DNA of 64,000 nucleotides. It comes from Pseudomonas hefeiensis (GTDB lineage: Bacteria > Pseudomonadota > Gammaproteobacteria > Pseudomonadales > Pseudomonadaceae). Both the position numbers and the translations under genes were made by a program. This document shows, piece after piece, positions 39,560 through 49,382 of the stretch (position 1 is the stretch's first letter; each line of letters opens with the position of its first letter). The stretch lies in assembly GCF_030687835.1 (NCBI RefSeq), contig NZ_CP117449.1, positions 2,294,001 through 2,358,000 of the forward strand, in the 5' to 3' direction. The notes beneath the pieces are model-generated. The model was not told the origin of the DNA and ran no database searches. It worked only from the letters and a program-made list of their open reading frames with translations.

Positions 39560-40408
39560 ATGCATCGCCGACCTTCCTTGTTCAAAGCGTGTGTTTTTAT
39601 CTTCGCGGCCACGACGGCTGCCATGGGTGTCGCTCAGGCGGCGGACAGCAAGCTCGATAGCGTGCTGCAGCGCGGGAAATTGATCGTGGGCACGGGCAGC
39701 ACCAATGCGCCGTGGCACTTCCAGGGAGCGGATGGCAAGTTGCAGGGGTTTGATATCGACATCGCGCGGATGGTCGCCAAGGGCCTGTTCAATGACCCGG
39801 AGAAAGTCGAGTTTGTGGTGCAGTCGTCCGATGCTCGGATTCCGAACCTTTTGACCGACAAGGTCGACATGAGCTGCCAATTCATCACCGTTACCGCCAG
39901 CCGCGCCCAGCAGGTTGCGTTCACCTTGCCGTACTACCGCGAGGGTGTGGGCCTGCTGCTGCCGGCCAACAGCAAGTACAAGGAAATCGAAGACCTCAAG
40001 GCCGCCGGCGATGACGTCACCGTAGCTGTGCTGCAGAACGTCTACGCCGAAGAGTTGGTGCACCAGGCGCTGCCCAAGGCCAAGGTCGACCAGTACGACA
40101 GCGTCGACCTGATGTACCAGGCGGTGAACTCCGGGCGCGCCGATGCGGCCGCCACCGACCAATCCTCGGTTAAATACCTGATGGTGCAGAACGCCGGCCG
40201 CTATCGCAGCCCGGCCTACGCCTGGAGTCCGCAAACCTATGCCTGCGCGGTCAAGCGCGGCGACCAGGACTGGCTGAACTTCGTCAACACCACCTTGCAT
40301 GAAGCCATGACCGGCGTGGAATTCCCCACCTACGCGGCGTCGTTCAAGCAGTGGTTCGGCGTCGAGCTGCCGTCGCCGGCCATCGGTTTCCCCGTCGAAT
40401 TCAAATGA
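39560..40408 (+). CDS. Amino acid-type ABC transporter, periplasmic binding protein
   Basis: 282 residues from the ATG at 39560 (AGGAG about nine bases upstream). Signal peptide up to GVAQAAD, then a cluster-F solute-binding domain (LDSVLQRGKLIVGTGSTNAPWHFQGADGKLQGFDIDIARMVAKGLF). The region FDIDIARM and the later SGRADAAATDQSS are typical of polar amino acid binders. First gene of the cluster, followed by two permeases and the ATPase. Ligand not shown by sequence; D-glucosaminate is proposed from the downstream enzymes. Confidence 0.93.
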   Translation: MHRRPSLFKACVFIFAATTAAMGVAQAADSKLDSVLQRGKLIVGTGSTNAPWHFQGADGKLQGFDIDIARMVAKGLFNDPEKVEFVVQSSDARIPNLLTDKVDMSCQFITVTASRAQQVAFTLPYYREGVGLLLPANSKYKEIEDLKAAGDDVTVAVLQNVYAEELVHQALPKAKVDQYDSVDLMYQAVNSGRADAAATDQSSVKYLMVQNAGRYRSPAYAWSPQTYACAVKRGDQDWLNFVNTTLHEAMTGVEFPTYAASFKQWFGVELPSPAIGFPVEFK

Positions 40409-40462
40409 CCCCGTGAGCCCGGGGCGCCCCTTGATGGCGCCCCGTTGAAGGTACTGTCGACC

Positions 40463-41125
40463 ATGAATTATCAGTTGAACTTTGCCGCCGTGTGGCGCGA
40501 TTTCGACACCTTGCTGGCGGGGCTCGGCCTGGGCCTTTCCCTGGCGCTGGTGTCGATCGCCATCGGTTGCGTGATCGGCCTGCTGATGGCGTTCGCGCTG
40601 CTGAGCAAGCACCGCGCGTTGCGGCTGCTGGCCTCGGTGTATGTCACGGTGATCCGCAATACGCCGATCCTGGTGCTGATCCTGCTGATCTATTTCGCCT
40701 TGCCGAGCCTGGGTATTCGCCTGGATAAAATTCCCTCGTTCGTCATCACGCTTTCGCTGTACGCCGGGGCCTATCTGACCGAAGTGTTCCGTGGCGGGCT
40801 GTTGAGCATTCACAAGGGCCAGCGTGAGGCGGGGCTGGCCATCGGTTTGGGCGAGTGGCAAGTGAAGGCCTACGTCACCGTGCCGGTGATGCTGCGCAAC
40901 GTGTTGCCGGCGTTGTCGAACAACTTCATTTCGCTGTTCAAGGACACCTCACTGGCGGCGGCGATTGCCGTGCCGGAGCTGACCTATTACGCCCGCAAGA
41001 TCAACGTAGAGAGCTACCGGGTGATCGAAACCTGGCTGGTGACCACGGCCCTGTATGTCGCGGCCTGTTACCTCATTGCCATGCTGCTGCGCTATTTCGA
41101 GCAGCGTCTGGCGATCCGCCGTTAG
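40463..41125 (+). CDS. Amino acid-type ABC transporter permease 1
   Basis: 220 residues, polar amino acid permease (HisM/HisQ) family, about five membrane spans (LLAGLGLGLSLALVSIAIGCVIGLLMAFAL, ASVYVTVIRNTPILVLILLIYFALP). The EAA loop reads GQREAGLAIGLGEWQVKAYVTVPVMLRNVLPAL, the contact site for the ATPase. 54 bp after the binding protein gene and ten before permease 2; these two would form the heterodimeric channel. Confidence 0.95.
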   Translation: MNYQLNFAAVWRDFDTLLAGLGLGLSLALVSIAIGCVIGLLMAFALLSKHRALRLLASVYVTVIRNTPILVLILLIYFALPSLGIRLDKIPSFVITLSLYAGAYLTEVFRGGLLSIHKGQREAGLAIGLGEWQVKAYVTVPVMLRNVLPALSNNFISLFKDTSLAAAIAVPELTYYARKINVESYRVIETWLVTTALYVAACYLIAMLLRYFEQRLAIRR

Positions 41126-41134
41126 GAGTGTTCC

Positions 41135-41797
41135 ATGTACGAATCCCCCAGTTGGTTACATGAGTTGTGGGTTGCCCGGGAGACGCTGTGGGCCGGGTTC
41201 CTGACCAGCGTGCAGTGCTCGTTGCTGGCGATTTTGTTAGGCACGTTGATCGGCCTGTTCGCCGGACTGGTACTGACTTACGGTCGTTTCTGGATGCGCG
41301 CGCCGTTTCGTTTCTACGTCGACGTGATTCGCGGCACCCCGGTGTTTGTGTTGGTGCTGGCCTGTTTCTATATGGCCCCGGCCCTGGGCTGGCAGATCGG
41401 CGCATTCGAGGCCGGTGCCCTGGGCCTGACGCTGTTTTGCGGTTCCCATGTGGCCGAGATTGTGCGCGGCGCCTTGCAGGCCTTGCCCCGTGGACAGATG
41501 GAAGCGAGCCAGGCCATCGGCCTGACGTTCTTCCAGGCGCTGGGTTATGTGCTGTTGCCCCAGGCGCTGCGGCAGATCCTGCCGACCTGGGTCAATTCCT
41601 CCACCGAAATCGTCAAGGCTTCGACCCTGTTGTCGGTGATCGGCGTCGCCGAACTGCTGCTCAGCACTCAGCAGATCATCGCCCGGACCTTCATGACCCT
41701 GGAGTTTTACCTGTTCGCCGGGTTTCTCTTTTTCATCATCAACTACGCCATCGAATTGCTCGGGCGGCACATTGAAAAGCGGGTGGCCTTGCCATGA
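41135..41797 (+). CDS. Amino acid-type ABC transporter permease 2
   Basis: 220 residues, same family as permease 1. Membrane spans such as [20 protein letters not shown] and [19 protein letters not shown]; the EAA loop is [38 protein letters not shown] lies eight bases before the ATG. Its stop overlaps the ATPase gene by four bases (ATGA). Confidence 0.95.
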   Translation: MYESPSWLHELWVARETLWAGFLTSVQCSLLAILLGTLIGLFAGLVLTYGRFWMRAPFRFYVDVIRGTPVFVLVLACFYMAPALGWQIGAFEAGALGLTLFCGSHVAEIVRGALQALPRGQMEASQAIGLTFFQALGYVLLPQALRQILPTWVNSSTEIVKASTLLSVIGVAELLLSTQQIIARTFMTLEFYLFAGFLFFIINYAIELLGRHIEKRVALP

Positions 41798-42585
41798 CTG
41801 ATGTTTCGACCTCTACCAATACCCAACCGCTGCTGGACATTCGCGGTCTGCGCAAACAATACGGCCCGGTGGAAGTGCTCAAGGGCGTGGACCTGAGCAT
41901 GCAGCGCGGCAATGTCGTCACCCTGATCGGCTCCAGCGGCTCGGGCAAAACCACGCTGCTGCGTTGCGTGAACATGCTTGAAGAGTTCCAGGGCGGACAG
42001 ATTGTGCTCGACGGCGAGGCCATCGGTTACGACGAGGTGGGCGGCAAGCGCGTGCGCCACCCGGAAAAAGTCATCGCCCGGCACCGAGCCATGACCGGCA
42101 TGGCCTTCCAGCAATTCAACCTGTTCCCTCATTTGACTGCGTTGCAGAACGTCACCCTGGGCCTGCTCAAGGTGAAAAAGCTGGCCAAGGACGAAGCCGT
42201 GGCCCTGGCCGAGAAATGGCTGGAGCGGGTCGGCTTGCTGGAACGGCGTGATCACTATCCCGGTCAGTTATCCGGCGGCCAGCAACAGCGTGTGGCGATC
42301 GCCCGGGCGATTGCCATGAACCCCAGCCTGATGCTGTTCGACGAAGTGACCTCGGCCCTGGACCCGGAACTGGTGGGCGAAGTGCTGAATGTGATCAAGG
42401 GGCTGGCCGAAGACGGCATGACCATGCTGCTGGTGACCCACGAAATGCGTTTTGCCTTCGAGGTGTCCGACAAAATCGTGTTCATGAACCAGGGCCGCAT
42501 CGAAGAGCAGGGCCCGCCGAAGGAACTGTTCGAACGGCCACAGTCGCCACGGCTGGCTGAATTTCTCAAGAACACCCGTTTTTAA
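41794..42585 (+). CDS. Amino acid-type ABC transporter ATP-binding protein
   Basis: 263 residues, GlnQ/HisP family. Walker [11 protein letters not shown]-loop [10 protein letters not shown], signature [14 protein letters not shown], Walker [15 protein letters not shown], and switch His in [10 protein letters not shown]. Powers the preceding permeases; translationally coupled to permease 2. RidA follows 42 bp later. Confidence 0.96.
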   Translation: MTDVSTSTNTQPLLDIRGLRKQYGPVEVLKGVDLSMQRGNVVTLIGSSGSGKTTLLRCVNMLEEFQGGQIVLDGEAIGYDEVGGKRVRHPEKVIARHRAMTGMAFQQFNLFPHLTALQNVTLGLLKVKKLAKDEAVALAEKWLERVGLLERRDHYPGQLSGGQQQRVAIARAIAMNPSLMLFDEVTSALDPELVGEVLNVIKGLAEDGMTMLLVTHEMRFAFEVSDKIVFMNQGRIEEQGPPKELFERPQSPRLAEFLKNTRF

Positions 42586-42627
42586 TTCTATTGAACCTTT
42601 GATTGATACAAGCAAGGAGAAACACCT

Positions 42628-43017
42628 ATGAGCATTACGCGCTACGGCACCGGCAGCACCGCAGGCGGCGGCCAGCCACGGCCCTTCGCCCGGGCCGTGG
42701 AGGCCGACGGCTGGCTGCATGTGTCCGGTCAGGTGCCGGCGGTGAACGGCGAGATTATTGTCGGCGGGATCGTCGAGCAGACCCACCAGACCATGAAGAA
42801 CCTGATCGCGATTCTTGAAGAAGCCGGATATGGCCTTGAAGATGTGGTGCGCTGCGGCGTATGGCTGGAAGATCCGCGGGATTTCTGGAGTTTCAACAAA
42901 GTATTTGGTGAATACTTCAGCCCCGAACATGCCCCGGCCAGGGCTTGTGTGCAAGCGAACATGATGGTTGATTGCAAGGTTGAGATTGACTGCGTCGCCT
43001 ACAAGAAAAAGGCCTGA
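42628..43017 (+). CDS. RidA family protein (reactive enamine/imine deaminase)
   Basis: 129 residues, Rid/YjgF/UK114 family. GWLHVSGQVPAVNGEIIVGGIVEQTHQTMKNL and the C-terminal ARACVQANMMVDCKVEIDCVAYKKK carry the usual trimer-interface pattern; the catalytic Arg of RidA proper aligns with the Arg in ARACVQ. These enzymes hydrolyse 2-aminoacrylate and similar enamines released by PLP-dependent lyases, so location near such an enzyme is meaningful. AAGGAG precedes the ATG. Confidence 0.93.
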   Translation: MSITRYGTGSTAGGGQPRPFARAVEADGWLHVSGQVPAVNGEIIVGGIVEQTHQTMKNLIAILEEAGYGLEDVVRCGVWLEDPRDFWSFNKVFGEYFSPEHAPARACVQANMMVDCKVEIDCVAYKKKA

Positions 43018-43030
43018 ATCACTGAGGCCT

Positions 43031-43098
43031 CATCGCGGGCAAGCCTTGCTCCCACAAGGGAATGCATTCTCCTGTGGGAGCAAGGCTTGCCCGCGATA
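43031..43098. repeat. REP pair (BIME), compact
   Basis: ATCGCGGGCAAGCCTTGCTC from 43032 facing TGTGGGAGCAAGGCTTGCCC ending at 43092, with only 13 bases between the arms. A stable hairpin between ridA and the IclR gene, likely to reduce transcription between them. Confidence 0.9.
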
Positions 43099-43147
43099 GC
43101 AATCTATCAGACGGTGCAGCACTCTGGTTAAACTCCCGGCCAATTGA

Positions 43148-43927
43148 ATGGGAACCGAAGACATGACCGAAGACACCATCAAGCGCCGGGCCCGAGGGTT
43201 GGACCGGGCGTTCGATATCCTCGATTTCCTCAAGGAAATCGGCCAGCCGTTGCGCCCCAATGACATCGCCAGCGGCATCGGCAGCCCCAAGTCCACGGTC
43301 TACGAGCTGGTGGCGTCGCTGCTGGAGCGACGCATCCTGGAGCCGGTGGGCAAGGACGGCCACGTCTACCTGGGCCGTCAGCTGTACTTTCTCGGGCAGG
43401 CGCACTTGCGGCATTTCGACCTGAGTCGCGAGGCCGATCACGCCTTGCAGGAAATCGTCAGCCAAACCCGTGAAACCGCTCAGATGTGCCTGCTCAACGG
43501 GCGCAAATACACGGTGGCGCTGATGAAGGAGGGGGAGCGGCATTTTCGTATTTCCTCGGACATCGGCGAGAACGCGCCGATTCCCTGGACCGCATCCGGA
43601 CGCCTGCTGCTGGCGCATCTGAGTGACCAGCAGATCGTCGACCTGATCGACCCCGACGACTTCATCCTGCCGGACGGCGAGCGCCTGCCGCTGGAGCGGT
43701 TTCTCGCGCAGATTCGCCAGGCCGGCCTCGATGGATTTTTCTCCTTCGACAGTGTGGCCGACACCTTCACCCACTGCTTCGCTGCGCCGGTCAAAGACGC
43801 CAATGGCGTGGCCATTGCAACCCTGTGCATCGTCGCCCCACGGGCCGACGCCAAGAACAACTACGCCGACTATCGCCGGGTGCTGATCGAAAGCGCCAAC
43901 AACCTGGCCCGTCGCATCAATGAATAG
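43148..43927 (+). CDS. IclR-family transcriptional regulator
   Basis: 259 residues from the ATG at 43148 (259 or 254 aa; a second ATG is at 43163 and neither has a clear ribosome-binding site). N-terminal helix-turn-helix (ARGLDRAFDILDFLKEIGQPLRPNDIASGIGSPKSTVYELVASLLERRIL), C-terminal GAF-like effector domain (READHALQEIVSQTRETAQMCLL). KDG-responsive KdgR belongs to this family, which fits a cluster ending in a KDG kinase. The likely operator lies before the binding-protein gene (39519-39536). Confidence 0.93.
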   Translation: MGTEDMTEDTIKRRARGLDRAFDILDFLKEIGQPLRPNDIASGIGSPKSTVYELVASLLERRILEPVGKDGHVYLGRQLYFLGQAHLRHFDLSREADHALQEIVSQTRETAQMCLLNGRKYTVALMKEGERHFRISSDIGENAPIPWTASGRLLLAHLSDQQIVDLIDPDDFILPDGERLPLERFLAQIRQAGLDGFFSFDSVADTFTHCFAAPVKDANGVAIATLCIVAPRADAKNNYADYRRVLIESANNLARRINE

Positions 43928-43956
43928 ACAGCCGCGGCTGTGTGAGGAGTGTGAAC

Positions 43957-45174
43957 ATGTCTTCTGCCATTCATAACGCTGCCGTGGAGAAGGGGGCCGC
44001 CCAAGCGGGCGATCACCTGCTGCGGGACATCAGTCTGCCGGCGCTGGTTTTGCATCGCCAAGCGTTGGAGCACAACATTGGCTGGATGCAAAAGTTCGTC
44101 ACGGACAGTGGCGCCGAACTGGCGCCCCACGGCAAGACCAGCATGACCCCGGCGCTGTTTCGTCGCCAGCTCGAGGCCGGCGCCTGGGGGCTGACCCTGG
44201 CCACCGCGGTGCAGACTCGTGCCGCTTACGCCCATGGCGTGCGCCGGGTGCTGATGGCCAACCAGATGGTGGGCACGCCAAACATGGCGCTGATCGCGGA
44301 TTTGCTGACAGATCCTGCGTTTGAATTCCATTGCATGGTCGACCATCCCGACAACGTTGCCGAGCTGGGTGCGTTCTTTGCCTCGCGCGGTGCGAAGCTG
44401 AACGTGATGATCGAGTACGGTGTGGTGGGTGGCCGCTGTGGCTGCCGGACCGAGGCCGAGGTGCTGGCCCTGGCCGAGGCGATCCGGGCGCAGCCGGCGC
44501 TGGCGCTGACCGGTATCGAAGGCTACGAAGGCGTGATCCATGGTGACCATGCCATCAGTGGCATTCGCGCGTTTGCCGCGTCTCTGGTGGGGCTGGCGGT
44601 GCAGTTGCAGGACAACGGTGCGTTTGCCATCGACAAGCCGATCATCACCGCCTCGGGTTCAGCCTGGTACGACCTGATCGCCGAGTCTTTCGAGGCCCGG
44701 AACGCCCACGGACGTTTCCTCAGCGTGCTGCGCCCCGGCAGTTACGTAGCCCATGATCATGGCATCTACAAAGAGGCCCAGTGCTGCGTGCTGGAACGGC
44801 GTAGCGACCTGCACGAAGGCCTGCGCCCGGCCCTGGAAGTCTGGGCCCACGTGCAATCGCTGCCTGAACCCGGCTTCGCGGTGATCGCCCTGGGTAAACG
44901 CGACGTGGCCTACGACGCCGGGCTGCCGGTGCCGCTCAAGCGTTACCAGCCCGGTTCCGACTCCATATCGGGGCAGGACCTGGCCGGCTGCAAGGTGACG
45001 GCGGTGATGGACCAGCATGCGTTCATGACGGTGGCGACCGGGGTGGAATTGCGGGTAGGCGACATCATCTCGTTCGGTACGTCGCATCCGTGCCTGACTT
45101 TCGACAAGTGGCGGGTGGCGTGCCTGGTGGATGAGCAGTTGCGGGTGGTCGAGAGCATGGAGACGTGTTTCTAG
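43957..45174 (+). CDS. PLP-dependent ammonia-lyase/aldolase family enzyme; candidate D-glucosaminate dehydratase
   Basis: 405 residues of the D-threonine aldolase / D-serine dehydratase fold III family. PLP Lys in LAPHGKTSMTP, phosphate loop and barrel residues in VMIEYGVVGGRCGCR, and the metal-binding His-Cys pair in GTSHPCLTFDKW near the end. Often labelled amino acid deaminase. The next gene but one step in metabolism, KDG kinase, suggests 2-amino-2-deoxy-D-gluconate as substrate, giving 2-keto-3-deoxygluconate and ammonia, as known for Pseudomonas fluorescens D-glucosaminate dehydratase. D-serine or D-threonine remain alternatives. AGGAG precedes the ATG at 43957. Confidence 0.85.
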   Translation: MSSAIHNAAVEKGAAQAGDHLLRDISLPALVLHRQALEHNIGWMQKFVTDSGAELAPHGKTSMTPALFRRQLEAGAWGLTLATAVQTRAAYAHGVRRVLMANQMVGTPNMALIADLLTDPAFEFHCMVDHPDNVAELGAFFASRGAKLNVMIEYGVVGGRCGCRTEAEVLALAEAIRAQPALALTGIEGYEGVIHGDHAISGIRAFAASLVGLAVQLQDNGAFAIDKPIITASGSAWYDLIAESFEARNAHGRFLSVLRPGSYVAHDHGIYKEAQCCVLERRSDLHEGLRPALEVWAHVQSLPEPGFAVIALGKRDVAYDAGLPVPLKRYQPGSDSISGQDLAGCKVTAVMDQHAFMTVATGVELRVGDIISFGTSHPCLTFDKWRVACLVDEQLRVVESMETCF

Positions 45175-45193
45175 CCTTGAAACCGAGTCGCGG

Positions 45194-45293
45194 CCTTCGC
45201 GAGCAAGCCCGCTCCCACAGTGGGGGCGGTTGCGAACACAGGATTTGTGTTCACCAATATCCCCTGTGGGAGCGAGCCTGCTCGCGATAGCGG
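45194..45293. repeat. REP pair (BIME)
   Basis: CCTTCGCGAGCAAGCCCGCT from 45194, inverted partner TGTGGGAGCGAGCCTGCTCG from 45264. The two copies belong to slightly different REP variants (GGGCTTGC and GAGCCTGC). It separates the PLP enzyme and kinase genes. Confidence 0.9.
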
Positions 45294-45327
45294 CCTGTAT
45301 GACACCACCGAACCATCAGGAACCCCC

Positions 45328-46251
45328 ATGAGCTATCCGAACCCAAAACCTCGCATCGCCCTGATTGGCGAGTGCATGATCGAACTGCAGCAACGCGCCG
45401 ATGGCAGCCTGCAACAAAGCTTCGGCGGCGACACCCTGAACACCGCTGTGTACCTGTCCCGCGCCCTCGGCGACAAGGGCGCGGTGGATTACGTTACCGC
45501 CTTGGGCGACGACAGTTTCAGCGATGCCATGTGCCAGAGCTGGACCGCTGAAAATATCGGCCTGGGTATGGTCCAGCGCCTGCCCGGTCGCTTGCCGGGT
45601 TTGTATTGCATCCAGACCGACGCGGCGGGTGAGCGGCGGTTTTTGTACTGGCGCAACGAAGCGGCGGTGCGTGATTGCTTCACCACCCCGGCCGCCGCAC
45701 CGATCCTGGCGGCGCTGCCGGATTACGACGTGCTGTATTTCAGCGGCATCACCCTGGCCGTGCTCGGCGAGCAAGGTCGCGGCAAACTCATCGAAACCCT
45801 GATCCAGGCCCGCCGGCGCGGGGCTGAGGTGGTGTTCGACAATAACTACCGGCCAAGGCTTTGGGCCTCAGTCGATGCAGCCCGTGCCGCCTATCGCAGT
45901 GTCTTGCCTTACGTAGAGGTGGCGCTGCTGACAGTGGACGACGAGCAGGCGCTGTTTGGTTATGCCAACAGTGACGAAGTGTTCGCCGCGTACGCGCAGT
46001 TAGGCACGTCGGAAGTGGTGCTCAAGCGCGGTGCCGAGCCCTGTCTGATCTGTTGTGATGGTGAGTCTTTCGAGATTCCGGCCCGGCGGGTGGAGCGGGT
46101 GGTGGACACGACGGCGGCGGGGGATTCATTCAGTGCCGCGTACCTGGCAAGCCGCCTGCTCGGAGGCAGCCCGGTGGAGGCTGCCGAGGCTGGACACCTT
46201 CTGGCAAGCCGGGTCATCCAGGTGCCGGGGGCGTTGATCCCCAGGGACTGA
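45328..46251 (+). CDS. kdgK: 2-dehydro-3-deoxygluconokinase (KDG kinase)
   Basis: Phosphorylates 2-keto-3-deoxygluconate to KDPG, feeding the Entner-Doudoroff pathway. 307 residues, PfkB/ribokinase family; FGGDTLNTAVYLSRAL near the N-terminus is characteristic of KDG kinases, and the C-terminal VVDTTAAGDSFSAAYLASRL holds the catalytic Asp (GDSF). The frame is open 108 bases upstream across a REP copy, so I take the ATG at 45328 (MSYPNPKPRIALIGECMIELQ). Last gene of the cluster; in this genomic setting its KDG would come from the PLP enzyme upstream. Confidence 0.93.
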   Translation: MSYPNPKPRIALIGECMIELQQRADGSLQQSFGGDTLNTAVYLSRALGDKGAVDYVTALGDDSFSDAMCQSWTAENIGLGMVQRLPGRLPGLYCIQTDAAGERRFLYWRNEAAVRDCFTTPAAAPILAALPDYDVLYFSGITLAVLGEQGRGKLIETLIQARRRGAEVVFDNNYRPRLWASVDAARAAYRSVLPYVEVALLTVDDEQALFGYANSDEVFAAYAQLGTSEVVLKRGAEPCLICCDGESFEIPARRVERVVDTTAAGDSFSAAYLASRLLGGSPVEAAEAGHLLASRVIQVPGALIPRD

Positions 46252-46268
46252 CGGGGGGATCGATGTGC

Positions 46269-46365
46269 CTGTGGGAGCAAAGCTTGCTCGCGATCCAGGC
46301 AACGCAGTTCTTCAGACCTTCCGCGTTATCGTTCATCGCGAGCAAGCTTTGCTCCCACAGACAGG
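46269..46365. repeat. REP pair (BIME)
   Basis: CTGTGGGAGCAAAGCTTGCT from 46269, inverted partner ending CGAGCAAGCTTTGCTCCCAC at 46340-46359. Belongs to the GCAAAGCTTGC variant, between the convergent kdgK and ppiC genes. Confidence 0.9.
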
Positions 46366-46386
46366 CTTCGATGACAACGTGACCGA

Positions 46387-46662
46387 TCAATCCCGGTAAA
46401 ACACCTGCACCAGGTGATAACCGAACTTGCTCTTGATCGGCCCATGCACCACCCGCAGGGGCTTTTTGAAGATCACCGCATCGATCGCACCGACCATCTG
46501 CCCGGGCCGCACTTCACCCAGATCACCGCCGCGTTTGCCCGAGGGGCAAGTGGAGTATTTCTTGGCCAGTACATCGAAGGCTTCGCCCTTGGCGATGCGT
46601 TGCTTGAGCTGTTCGGCTTCTTCGGCGGTTTTCACCAGGATATGGCGGGCTTGGGCTTTCAT
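46387..46662 (-). CDS. ppiC: PpiC, parvulin-type peptidyl-prolyl isomerase
   Basis: 91 residues, a single parvulin domain without signal peptide, so cytoplasmic: ARHILVKTAEEAEQLKQRIAKGEAFDVLAKKYSTCPSGKRGGDLGEVRPGQMV, then GPIKSKFGYHLVQVFYRD. Speeds up cis-trans isomerisation of Xaa-Pro bonds. It has a short spacing of 48 bp to the hybrid kinase gene on the same strand, but functional linkage is not implied. Confidence 0.95.
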   Translation of the reverse strand: MKAQARHILVKTAEEAEQLKQRIAKGEAFDVLAKKYSTCPSGKRGGDLGEVRPGQMVGAIDAVIFKKPLRVVHGPIKSKFGYHLVQVFYRD

Positions 46663-46710
46663 TGCAGCAGTGACCTGAACGGTGCGACGGGCCGGCGATT
46701 ATGCCTCAAG

Positions 46711-49248
46711 TCAGGCGCCATGGTTGATCATCGTCCGAATCTTGTTCGCCAGCAGATCAAGGGTGAAGGGCTTGGCTACCATGTCCATGCCCTGCTCGAG
46801 AAAGCCCTGGCGCTCGGCGGCTTTTTGCGCATATCCGGTCATGAACAGCACCTTTAGATCGGGCCGATGCTGGCGGGCGATCTCCGCCAGTTGCCGGCCA
46901 TTCATGCCTGGCAGGCCGACATCGGTTACCAGCAAGTCGATGCGCTGGCTGGACTCCAGTAGCGTAAGGGCGGCCTTGGCGTCCTGGGCTTGAAGGGTGG
47001 TGTAGCCCAGGGCGTCGAGCAGATCGAGCACCAGCATGCGCACGGCCGGCTCGTCTTCGACCAGCAACACGGTTTCTCCGGCGATCGCGGCCGGCGCATT
47101 CTGCGCTACCGGCGCCGCAGTTTGCTGGACAGAGGCGACGTACAGCCGCGGCAGGTACAACTGCACCCGCGTACCCTGGTCCGGCACACTGTCCAGACTC
47201 AGCAGCCCACCCGACTGCTGGGCAAACCCGTAGATCATCGACAAGCCCAGGCCGGTGCCCTGGCCAATGGGTTTTGTGGTGAAGAACGGATCAAAGGCCT
47301 TGGCCAGCACGGAAGGGCTCATGCCGCTGCCGTTGTCGCTGACGGCAATCATCACGTAGTCCCCGGGCGTGACCGGTTCCAGGGCGTTGAGGTCATTGCC
47401 GTCGAGATAGATGTTGGCGGTTTCGATGGTCAACTCGCCGCCCTCAGGCATGGCGTCCCGAGCATTGATCACCAGATTGAGCAGGGCGTTTTCCAACTGG
47501 CTGGCATCGGTGCTGACCGGCCACAGTTCATCGGCCAATTGCAAGCGCAGCACGATGTGATCGCCGGTGGTTCGGCTCAGCAGGTCTTCAAGGGAATGCA
47601 CCAGGTCATTGGGGTCCAGCGGTTTGCGGTCCAGCGACTGGCGTCGGGAAAACGCCAGCAGGCGGTGTGTCAGGGCCGCCGCACGGTTGGCCGAGGACAC
47701 GGCCGCTTCGGTGAAACGACCGATCTCGGCAGTGCGTCCGCTGGCGATGTAGCGCTGCATCAGGTCCAGGCTACCGAGGATGCCGGTGAGCATGTTGTTG
47801 AAGTCATGGGCGATGCCGCCGGTGAGCTGGCCCACGGCCTCCATCTTCTGAGCGTGGCGCAGTGCCTCCTCGGCACGCTCGCGTTCGACCATCTCGTTTT
47901 GCAGGCGGTGGTTGGCTTCGGCCAGCTGCTGGGTGCGTGCGATGACACGTTCTTCGAGCGTTTCGTTGAGGTTGCGCAGGGCTTCCTCGGTTTTCTTGCG
48001 CTCGGTTTCGTCGATCACAAAGATGTAGAAACCGTTCACTGTGCCGTCGGCTCCATGGCGCGGCAGGTAGTTGATCAAGGCATGGCGGGAGCGGCCGTCG
48101 CGATGATCCGACTGGGCGGTGAAGCTGCACGGCTTGCCCGCCAGGGCTTCAGCGATCTGCTCGGCGCGGGCGGTGTAGGCTGAATCGCCGAGCACTTCGC
48201 GGATGGTCTTGCCGTAGAGCTCCTGGGGTGTCAGGCCATACCAGTCCAGATAGGCGCTGTTGTTGAGGCGAAAACGTTCTTCCCGGTCCACGTAGCTGAT
48301 GAGGATCGGCATGGCATTGATGATCAGCTGCAGCTCAGTCTGGCTCTGACGCAGGGCCTGCTCGGTGCGCTTGCGTTCGGTCAGGTCCAGGGCCGCGCCG
48401 AGAAAGCGTTTGGGCCGGCCGTGGCGGTCCTTGTAGCAACGGCCCCGCACGAATACCCAGCGCAGTTCGCCGTCGGACTGCAGCAGACGGTACTCCTCGG
48501 CGTATTCGGTGCCGTGGGTGATGCAATGCTTGATGCTGCGGGTGACCATGGCCCGGTCTTCCGGATGCACGCCTTCAAGGTAGGCGCTGATGGGCAACTG
48601 ACGCGAAAGGCTCGGATCGACGCCATGCAGCGCAGCGAAGTGCTCGTCGGCAATAAAACGGTCCTCGCTGATGTCCCAGTCCCAGGTGCCTAGCGTATCG
48701 GCAGCGGCCAGGGCCAGTTGCAGGCGCTCTTCACTTTCCTGCTGGGCCTTGAGGCTGGCCTCTGAGCGTCGCTCGAATTCCAGGGCCAGGCGTCGCCGTT
48801 CACCAGTCTCGATGGCCGTGACCAGAATACCGGCCACCGCGCCGTCTTCATCGCGCACGGGGCTGTAGGTCAGGTCCAGCCAGACATCGCAAAGGCGTCC
48901 GGCGAAGGGCACCCGCCAATGCTGATCGCGACAGGTGTGTGTGCGGCCTTGCAACACGTTGTGATAAATCGGCCCGCTCACGTCTTTGAGTTCGGGCCAT
49001 GCTGAATGGGTCGGCTGGCCGAACGCTTGGGGGTGTTTGTCGCCAGTCAGTCGGGTAAAGGCGTCGTTGTAGAAATGGATCAGCTGTGGCCCCCACAGCA
49101 GGGACATCGGCATCGGCGAGTGGAGCACGATGTCCAGGGCGGTACGCAGGCTCTGGGGCCAGGTTTGGGCAGTGCCCAGGGGGCTGTTGGTCCAGTCACG
49201 TCGGGTGAACAGGCTCTGTATGTCACTGCCGGCGGGTGTTGCGTTCAT
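46711..49248 (-). CDS. PAS-containing hybrid sensor histidine kinase/response regulator
   Basis: 845 residues from the ATG at 49248 (a GTG just before it is possible). N-terminal PAS-like sensor regions ([89 protein letters not shown]), HisKA box [13 protein letters not shown], HATPase ([32 protein letters not shown]) and a C-terminal receiver ([12 protein letters not shown], phospho-acceptor in LVTDVGLPG). No membrane spans, so the signal is cytoplasmic, perhaps redox or light. It is an intact paralogue of the broken gene at 8.2-10.3 kb. Signal and output unknown. Confidence 0.93.
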   Translation of the reverse strand: MNATPAGSDIQSLFTRRDWTNSPLGTAQTWPQSLRTALDIVLHSPMPMSLLWGPQLIHFYNDAFTRLTGDKHPQAFGQPTHSAWPELKDVSGPIYHNVLQGRTHTCRDQHWRVPFAGRLCDVWLDLTYSPVRDEDGAVAGILVTAIETGERRRLALEFERRSEASLKAQQESEERLQLALAAADTLGTWDWDISEDRFIADEHFAALHGVDPSLSRQLPISAYLEGVHPEDRAMVTRSIKHCITHGTEYAEEYRLLQSDGELRWVFVRGRCYKDRHGRPKRFLGAALDLTERKRTEQALRQSQTELQLIINAMPILISYVDREERFRLNNSAYLDWYGLTPQELYGKTIREVLGDSAYTARAEQIAEALAGKPCSFTAQSDHRDGRSRHALINYLPRHGADGTVNGFYIFVIDETERKKTEEALRNLNETLEERVIARTQQLAEANHRLQNEMVERERAEEALRHAQKMEAVGQLTGGIAHDFNNMLTGILGSLDLMQRYIASGRTAEIGRFTEAAVSSANRAAALTHRLLAFSRRQSLDRKPLDPNDLVHSLEDLLSRTTGDHIVLRLQLADELWPVSTDASQLENALLNLVINARDAMPEGGELTIETANIYLDGNDLNALEPVTPGDYVMIAVSDNGSGMSPSVLAKAFDPFFTTKPIGQGTGLGLSMIYGFAQQSGGLLSLDSVPDQGTRVQLYLPRLYVASVQQTAAPVAQNAPAAIAGETVLLVEDEPAVRMLVLDLLDALGYTTLQAQDAKAALTLLESSQRIDLLVTDVGLPGMNGRQLAEIARQHRPDLKVLFMTGYAQKAAERQGFLEQGMDMVAKPFTLDLLANKIRTMINHGA

Positions 49249-49382
49249 CACGCAAGCCCTGCAAATCGTGTTGCGGCCACGGTGTCTACTATCCTCTGAA
49301 GAAGGTAAGCGCGGGTTGGTCTGAAAGGTTTGCTCATCGGGTCAGCTTGTTTCATTGAAGTCTCGCGGAAGTCAATCAGGCC

